A stretch of 20,201 bases of DNA from Alphaproteobacteria bacterium (lineage in GTDB: Bacteria; Pseudomonadota; Alphaproteobacteria; Puniceispirillales; UBA1172). The stretch is taken from the NCBI GenBank assembly GCA_023259875.1, contig JALRFL010000021.1, forward strand, positions 1 to 20,201. Direction: 5' to 3'. This document shows, one piece after another, positions 16,702 through 20,201 of this stretch; the first letter of the stretch is position 1, and the number at the start of each line of letters is the position of its first letter. The translations under genes were made by a program, and so were the position numbers. Below the pieces are notes generated by a model. It did not search any database. It was not told where the DNA came from and worked only from the letters and a program-made list of their open reading frames with translations.

Positions 16702-16879
16702 GGTTATCATCCTTTGCCTCTTCGCCTTGTCCATTGCCAGACCATCCCAAAGGCGGCTTTGAACACATTACTGATGGGCGCGAGAAAGGAAAGGCGGAAA
16801 TGCCAATGATTTCAGCATTATCATAAACCCCATGCTTTACCCAGCCTATGACCAGCCCATTGAGATTATGATCCACCAA
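16685..16879 (-). CDS. Possible small protein upstream of the DUF6732-like gene, function unknown
   Basis: A frame open from just after a stop at 16937-16939 reaches a TAA at 16685-16687. No ATG lies in its first part; TTG at 16879 or GTG at 16876 could start a 63-64 residue product. The predicted protein has a plausible mixed composition, with GLVIGWVKHGVYDNAEI, then AFPFSRPSVM and CSKPPLGW, and a polar end. I do not recognise it. In its favour, the stop overlaps the start of the next gene by 17 bases, as in coupled genes, and a candidate promoter lies about 30 bases upstream. Against it are the lack of a normal start codon or clear ribosome site and the short length. It could instead be a transcribed leader or a decayed gene. 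Confidence 0.35.
   Translation of the reverse strand: MVDHNLNGLVIGWVKHGVYDNAEIIGISAFPFSRPSVMCSKPPLGWSGNGQGEEAKDDNHVAKF
16710..16714 (-). promoter_or_regulatory. Ribosome binding site deciding the start of the small exported protein
   Basis: AAGGA on the minus strand, 8 bases before the ATG at 16701. It favours this ATG over those at 16734 and 16710 in the same frame and lies inside the upstream small ORF. Confidence 0.55.
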
Positions 16880-16911
16880 AATTGGCGTGGGCCCCGGATA
16901 TGATTTCCATT

Positions 16912-16940
16912 GTTTTATGAATCTATCGCACCGAGATCAA
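16912..16940 (-). promoter_or_regulatory. Candidate promoter for the minus-strand cob operon
   Basis: On the minus strand TTGATC (16940-16935), a 17-base spacer and TAAAAC (16917-16912) each match 4 of 6 consensus bases. Transcription would begin near 16905, about 26 bases before the TTG at 16879 and 200 bases before the DUF6732-like ATG. It is the best box found upstream of the operon, but it is weak. Confidence 0.3.
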
Positions 16941-16945
16941 TTCCA

Positions 16946-16961
16946 CCTTGTTTTCACAAGG
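16946..16961. promoter_or_regulatory. Perfect 16-base dyad between divergent promoters, possible operator
   Basis: CCTTGT-TTTC-ACAAGG is a perfect 6-base inverted repeat around a 4-base centre. It overlaps the candidate -35 box of cbiB and sits 5 bases upstream of the -35 box of the divergent cob operon, the usual place for a shared regulator site. As minus-strand RNA it would fold into a short hairpin with a GAAA tetraloop. No regulator gene is in the window. Confidence 0.35.
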
Positions 16962-16982
16962 AACCCATCTCTTGCGTATAAT
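16953..16982 (+). promoter_or_regulatory. Candidate sigma-70 promoter for cbiB
   Basis: TTCACA (16953-16958; 5 of 6), an 18-base spacer and a consensus TATAAT (16977-16982) predict transcription from about 16989, with a leader of about 36 bases to the ATG at 17025. This is the best promoter-like sequence in the window, and it rules out the upstream GTG at 16887 as the cbiB start. Confidence 0.55.
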
Positions 16983-17024
16983 ATGGATTGGCATTATCAG
17001 CAATCAAATTATAAACATAAAGAC

Positions 17025-18068
17025 ATGATGACCACATTATCCGCTATGACCGAATATCTGATTCCTCTTACCTTTGGCGGTCGAGCTGGGCTTCTGGCAT
17101 TGGCCCTGATCGGGGATGCGCTCATTGGTGAGCCAGAGATTCTGTGGCGACGCATTCCGCATCCTGTGGTGCTGTTCGGGCGTGGGATTTCTGCCACTAG
17201 CCGCATCCTTAACCGCCATCCGCGCCATGGCCGGACGCGCCGCCTTCTAGGCGTTTTTGGCATCTCATTTCTGGTTATGCTTGCGTTGGTGGTTGGGGGC
17301 GCTATCAGCGCTATCGCGGTGGGCATAAGCCATCAGACCATGGCCTCTTGGCTACCTTATGTGATCGAAGGCGTGGTGGTATGTGTGCTTTTGGCAGGCC
17401 GAAGTTTAGACCATCATGTTCGCGCTGTTGCTGTCGCGCTCCGCGATGATGGCCTTGATGCCGCCCGAGGCGCGGTGTCTATGATTGTCGGCCGCAACCC
17501 TGCCGCCCTTAACCAAGGGGCCATTTGCCGTGCTAGTATTGAAACTACTGCCGAAAACCTCTCTGATGGGGTGGTCGCACCAGCCTTTTATTATCTGATC
17601 TTTGGCCTGCCCGGCATTGTCGCCTATAAAATGATCAATACTGCCGACAGTATGATCGGGTATAAATCTGCGCGCTGGTTGGCCTTTGGTTGGGGGGCGG
17701 CACGGCTTGATGATGTGGCTAATTTGATCCCTGCGCGGTTGACGGGGGTGTTGATCGTGATCACTGCGATCTTGCCGCGCCCTGCTTTCGCTTTGCGTGG
17801 GGGATATATTATGTGGCGTGACGCCGGCAAACACCGTTCCCCTAACGCAGGTTGGCCCGAAGCCGCCATGGCAGGGGTTTTGCAAATACAATTAGCAGGG
17901 CCAAGACAATATGGTATGCGGCTTAGCACAGACCAGCCCCTTAACGCCGAAGGCCGCCAAGCAGAAGAAAAGGATATTCTGGCGGCCTTAGGTTATTTAT
18001 GGAAAACCATTGGCCTCATGATCGGGATTCTCGCCGCAATATGGGGATTTTCTGAGGCATTATTTTAA
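17025..18068 (+). CDS. cbiB: Adenosylcobinamide-phosphate synthase (CbiB/CobD), membrane protein
   Basis: The protein (347 residues from ATG 17025) attaches aminopropanol or its phosphate to adenosylcobyric acid at the inner membrane. The N-terminal segment LLALALIGDALIGEPEILW followed by RIPHPVVLFGR is the family signature. RSLDHHVRAVAVAL, GRNPAALNQ, ETTAENLSDGVVAPAFYYLIFG and NTADSMIGYK are the other conserved blocks, the last with the expected Asp and Lys. Hydrophobic helices lie at the N-terminus, around LVMLALVVGGAISAIAVGI, around VIEGVVVCVLLAG, after the SMIGYK block and at the C-terminus. The frame is open back to 16887, but the candidate promoter at 16953-16982 favours 17025 or 17028; ATG 17046 is also possible. 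It is a single-gene unit divergent from the cbiX operon, and its 3' end overlaps the convergent cobQ by 9 bases. Confidence 0.92.
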   Translation: MMTTLSAMTEYLIPLTFGGRAGLLALALIGDALIGEPEILWRRIPHPVVLFGRGISATSRILNRHPRHGRTRRLLGVFGISFLVMLALVVGGAISAIAVGISHQTMASWLPYVIEGVVVCVLLAGRSLDHHVRAVAVALRDDGLDAARGAVSMIVGRNPAALNQGAICRASIETTAENLSDGVVAPAFYYLIFGLPGIVAYKMINTADSMIGYKSARWLAFGWGAARLDDVANLIPARLTGVLIVITAILPRPAFALRGGYIMWRDAGKHRSPNAGWPEAAMAGVLQIQLAGPRQYGMRLSTDQPLNAEGRQAEEKDILAALGYLWKTIGLMIGILAAIWGFSEALF

Positions 18069-19529
18069 TCCGGCCATCATGGCTATCGCATCCATATTCA
18101 GATGTTCGGCGAGATGATCGGCTAGGTGATCAAGCGTGGTTTCGATCTGATCTTCAAAGACCATGTCGCTTGCTTTATGCCCCTGCCGCGCCAACCATTT
18201 TGCCCGAAACGCATCGCTAGCAAAAAGCCCATGCATATAGCATCCAGCCACCTGTCCATCGGCACTCATGGCACCATCATGATAACTAGTGTTTATGTTC
18301 AGCATGGGACGGGCGCAATCTGGCCCTGTGGTCTGGCCCAGATGAATCTCATAACCCGTTACCTCTTGCCCTGTGGAAACCTCAACCCCTATTGTATTGG
18401 TTAAGGTTTTGTCTTCGGTAAGCGTGGTTTCAATATCAAGCAATCCCAACCCCTCAACGCTTCCTTTTTTCCCTTCAATGCCATTCGGGTCATGTATCAT
18501 CCGGCCCAGCATCTGATACCCCCCACAAAGCCCGATGATGGCTTTGCCATGACGCCGCAAGGTTTGCAAATCACTATCCCACCTCTGTTCACGGAAAAAC
18601 GCCAAATCCGCCATGGTGGCCTTTGACCCCGGCAACAACACCACATCCGCATCTAGAGGCAAGGCTTCCCCTGGATTGACCAGCGTCACCCGAAAGGCCG
18701 GGTCTTGGCTTAAGGGATCAAGATCATCAAAATTCGCAATCCGGCGCATCACCGGCACGACAACATGACAGGCATCGGTATTCGCGCTTCGGTTAGATTT
18801 TGATTGCAGATCAAGAATATCCTCTGCCGGAAGCCGGGCGGCATCAGAAAACCAAGGTAAGATTCCCAAACCTTGCCAGCCTGTTCGGTCGGCAATGATC
18901 GTCATTCCATCAGCAAACAGACTGGTATCACCACGGAATTTGTTGATCAGAAACCCTTTTATGCGCTGTTTTTCTGTTTCGTCCAACACCGCATAAGTTC
19001 CCACCAGTGAGGCAATCACGCCGCCCCGATCAATATCGCCAACCAGAATTACGGGCACATCTGCCTCTTCTGCAAACCCCATATTGGCAATATCACCATG
19101 CCGCAAATTAACTTCGGCAGGACTACCTGCGCCTTCGACAATCACCAAATCCGCGGCATCCTTTAAGCGATAATAGCTTTCCAGCACCTTTGGCATCAGA
19201 CTGGCCTTATGGCGGCCATATTCCGCCGCGCGCATAGTGCCAAAGCGTTGCCCCTGAACGATAATCTGCGCGCCTGTATCAGTTTCTGGTTTTAGCAACA
19301 CCGGGTTCATATCTGTTAATGGTTGAACCCCTGCGGCACGCGCCTGTAACGCCTGCGCCCTGCCAATTTCCCCACCATCGGCGGTGACAGCGGCGTTGTT
19401 TGACATATTTTGCGGCTTAAACGGTAAGACGGTTAGCCCTTGGCGGTGAAAATAACGGCAAAGCCCTGCGACCAGCACCGATTTTCCAACATTCGAGCCG
19501 GCGCCTTGCACCATGATGCTGGCGGTCAT
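18060..19529 (-). CDS. cobQ: Cobyric acid synthase
   Basis: The 489-residue protein is CobQ/CbiP, which amidates the b, d, e and g side chains of adenosylcobyrinate a,c-diamide with glutamine and ATP. The N-terminal synthetase domain shows VQGAGSNVGKS (residues 7-17), FKPQNMSNNAAVT (37-49), VEGAGSPAEVNL (131-142) and VGDIDRGGVIASLVG (163-177). The C-terminal glutaminase-like domain has LLPGSKATMADL (298-309), the nucleophile Cys335 in GLCGGYQMLG, GYEIHLG and His433 in YMHGLFA. Length and order are normal. It starts 2 bases after the cobO stop, so the two form an operon whose upstream end is lost at the right-hand junction. The stop overlaps the convergent cbiB by 9 bases. Confidence 0.94.
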   Translation of the reverse strand: MTASIMVQGAGSNVGKSVLVAGLCRYFHRQGLTVLPFKPQNMSNNAAVTADGGEIGRAQALQARAAGVQPLTDMNPVLLKPETDTGAQIIVQGQRFGTMRAAEYGRHKASLMPKVLESYYRLKDAADLVIVEGAGSPAEVNLRHGDIANMGFAEEADVPVILVGDIDRGGVIASLVGTYAVLDETEKQRIKGFLINKFRGDTSLFADGMTIIADRTGWQGLGILPWFSDAARLPAEDILDLQSKSNRSANTDACHVVVPVMRRIANFDDLDPLSQDPAFRVTLVNPGEALPLDADVVLLPGSKATMADLAFFREQRWDSDLQTLRRHGKAIIGLCGGYQMLGRMIHDPNGIEGKKGSVEGLGLLDIETTLTEDKTLTNTIGVEVSTGQEVTGYEIHLGQTTGPDCARPMLNINTSYHDGAMSADGQVAGCYMHGLFASDAFRAKWLARQGHKASDMVFEDQIETTLDHLADHLAEHLNMDAIAMMAGLK

Positions 19530-19531
19530 GA

Positions 19532-20026
19532 TTAATATTCCACGCCAATCTGGGCCTTAATCCCTGACCGGAAAGGATGCTTGATCAGGGTCATTTCTGT
19601 CACCAGATCAGCGCTCTCAATCAGATCATTGCTGGCGTTTCTTCCGGTGAGCACAACATGAGTCATCGGCGGTTTTTCTGCCGCCAGAAAGGCGATCACC
19701 TCCGCCTCATCAATATAACCATAACGCATAGCGATATTAATCTCATCCAACAGCACCATGCGGTGTTTGTCATCACGGATCAATTCTTTGGCTTTTTGCC
19801 AAGCGGCTTGGGCGGCGGCGATATCGCGTTCCTTATCTTGGGTTTCCCATGTAAAGCCCTCGCCCATGGTATGAAATGCGCAAATATCGCTAAAATTAGC
19901 GGTGATCAAATCGCGTTCACCTGTGGAAAGGCCTCCTTTGATAAATTGCACGACCGCGCAAGGCAGATTATGAGCAATCATCCGGAAAATCATACCAAAC
20001 GCCGCCGATGATTTGCCCTTACCCTT
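19532..20026 (-). CDS. cobO: Cob(I)yrinic acid a,c-diamide adenosyltransferase, 5' end missing
   Basis: The readable part (164 residues) belongs to CobO/BtuR, which transfers the adenosyl group of ATP to cobalt. It begins inside the P-loop as KGKGKSSAAFGM, continues with AVVQFIKGGLSTGERDLI, then MGEGFTWETQDKERD, and the Walker B-like MVLLDEINIAMRYGYID, and ends with HPFRSGIKAQIGVEY. Full proteins are about 200 residues, so roughly 35 N-terminal residues are lost. The codon before the first Lys should encode Gly (TGKGKGKS pattern) but reads Arg, and all sequence beyond is unrelated. The first ATG in frame (19993) lies after the P-loop and is not a real start. The gene is probably intact in the organism and cut here by a misjoin (see the junction entry). 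Confidence 0.88.
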   Translation of the reverse strand, partial: KGKGKSSAAFGMIFRMIAHNLPCAVVQFIKGGLSTGERDLITANFSDICAFHTMGEGFTWETQDKERDIAAAQAAWQKAKELIRDDKHRMVLLDEINIAMRYGYIDEAEVIAFLAAEKPPMTHVVLTGRNASNDLIESADLVTEMTLIKHPFRSGIKAQIGVEY

Positions 20027-20034
20027 ACGATTCA
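20015..20034. other. Abrupt sequence junction: cobO to foreign phage-like sequence
   Basis: CobO homology on the minus strand runs up to 20026-20028 and stops within the P-loop. From about 20029 the plus strand encodes an unrelated protein with different codon habits. The breakpoint sits at the end of a short tandem CCCTTA CCCTTA C (20016-20028), a small repeat that could have helped template switching or a misassembly. No integrase, att-like duplication or IS end is seen. Confidence 0.75.
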
Positions 20035-20201
20035 GCTACTTGGCCTGCTGGTTTTGTTGGCGCTACCAACCCTAACTTGAAGGTTTTTGTATTCGGTTCT
20101 GAATTCGGTAAAGGTGCTGCTGGTATGCAGGGTTCTATCGATGCTGGTTTCCAAAAATTCAGCAACTCTCCTATCATCATCAAGGACAAGTACTCTATCA
20201 A
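20029..20201 (+). CDS. Phage-like structural protein fragment, possibly T4-related (gp23-like) major capsid
   Basis: The plus-strand frame gives 57 residues with no stop and runs off the window. Segments include TWPAGFVGATNPNLKVFVFG, SEFGKGAAGMQGSIDAGF and KFSNSPIIIKDKYSI. This looks like an internal part of a viral structural protein; from memory it resembles distant T4-like (far-T4) gp23 major capsid proteins, which I could not check. Codon use is unlike the flanking genes: all six Ala are GCT and seven of eight Gly are GGT, where the cob genes favour GCC/GCG and GGC. The reading frame can be extended to an ATG at 20008 only by reading the cobO P-loop backwards, so no true start is present. 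Confidence 0.5.

Noticed and set aside
16702..17024. Possible cobalamin riboswitch upstream of cbiX operon or cbiB
   Set aside because: I looked on both strands for the B12 box (GCCACTG-like) and the AGTCAGGAGACCTGCC-type core and saw neither; the leaders are also too short for the ~200-base element except on the minus strand, where a small ORF occupies the space.
16887..17024. Longer cbiB reading from GTG 16887
   Set aside because: It adds 46 residues that resemble nothing in CbiB, and a good promoter with consensus -10 lies inside that stretch.
20008..20201. A complete plus-strand gene starting at ATG 20008
   Set aside because: Its first seven codons are the reverse complement of the cobO P-loop, so this start belongs to the junction, not to a real gene.
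20029..20201. A prophage inserted in cobO
   Set aside because: Only a capsid-like internal fragment is visible, with no integrase, attachment repeat or gene start; a template join explains it more simply, though more sequence to the right could change this.

Overview
The window is a gene-dense stretch from an alphaproteobacterium of intermediate GC. It is probably a marine, streamlined type such as the SAR116/Puniceispirillum group; that placement is my inference from gene content, the CbiG-CobJ fusion and the tight packing, not from a marker gene. About 14 kb is a nearly complete cobalamin (B12) corrin-ring locus. The first 6 kb is catabolic or detoxification genes. The last ~170 bases look foreign.

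Layout: (1) 1-846, minus strand: the start of an MFS transporter cut by the window edge, overlapping the end of a glyoxalase I gene. (2) 920-5941, plus strand: a tight operon hyuA-hyuB-aminotransferase (hydantoinase/oxoprolinase family subunits plus a class I PLP enzyme). (3) 5944-7763, minus: cbiD and cobK/cbiJ. (4) 7807-10022, plus: cobA (SUMT) and cobB/cbiA. (5) 10056 to about 16879, minus: a possible small ORF, a small exported His-rich protein (DUF6732-like), cbiX, cobH/cbiC, cobL/cbiET, cobI/cbiL, a cbiG-cobJ/cbiH fusion and cobM/cbiF. (6) 17025-18068, plus: cbiB/cobD. (7) 18060 to about 20026, minus: cobQ/cbiP and a 5'-truncated cobO. (8) About 20029-20201: a phage-like coding fragment on the plus strand, joined abruptly inside the cobO P-loop.

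How the genes work together: CobA makes precorrin-2. CbiX inserts cobalt (the cobalt-early, oxygen-independent route). CobI/CbiL, CobJ/CbiH, CobM/CbiF, CbiG, CbiD, CobK/CbiJ, CobL/CbiET and CobH/CbiC build cobyrinate. CobB/CbiA amidates the a and c side chains, CobO adenosylates, CobQ/CbiP completes amidation and CbiB attaches the aminopropanol arm. Markers of the oxygen-dependent route (CobG, CobZ, CobF, CobN) are absent from the window, as are the nucleotide-loop genes (cobU/P, cobS, cobT) and cobalt uptake genes. They may lie outside.

Packing is extreme. Most same-strand neighbours overlap by 1-17 bases or are 2-25 bases apart, and convergent pairs meet with 2 bases between them or overlap. 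The only sizeable non-coding stretch is about 16702-17024, which holds two candidate divergent promoters, a perfect dyad and a possible small ORF. I see no cobalamin riboswitch, tRNA, rRNA, CRISPR or insertion sequence. I found no convincing new biological system. The best second looks are the chimeric junction at the right end, the small exported His protein with its upstream ORF, and the Cys/His-rich tail of CbiX.
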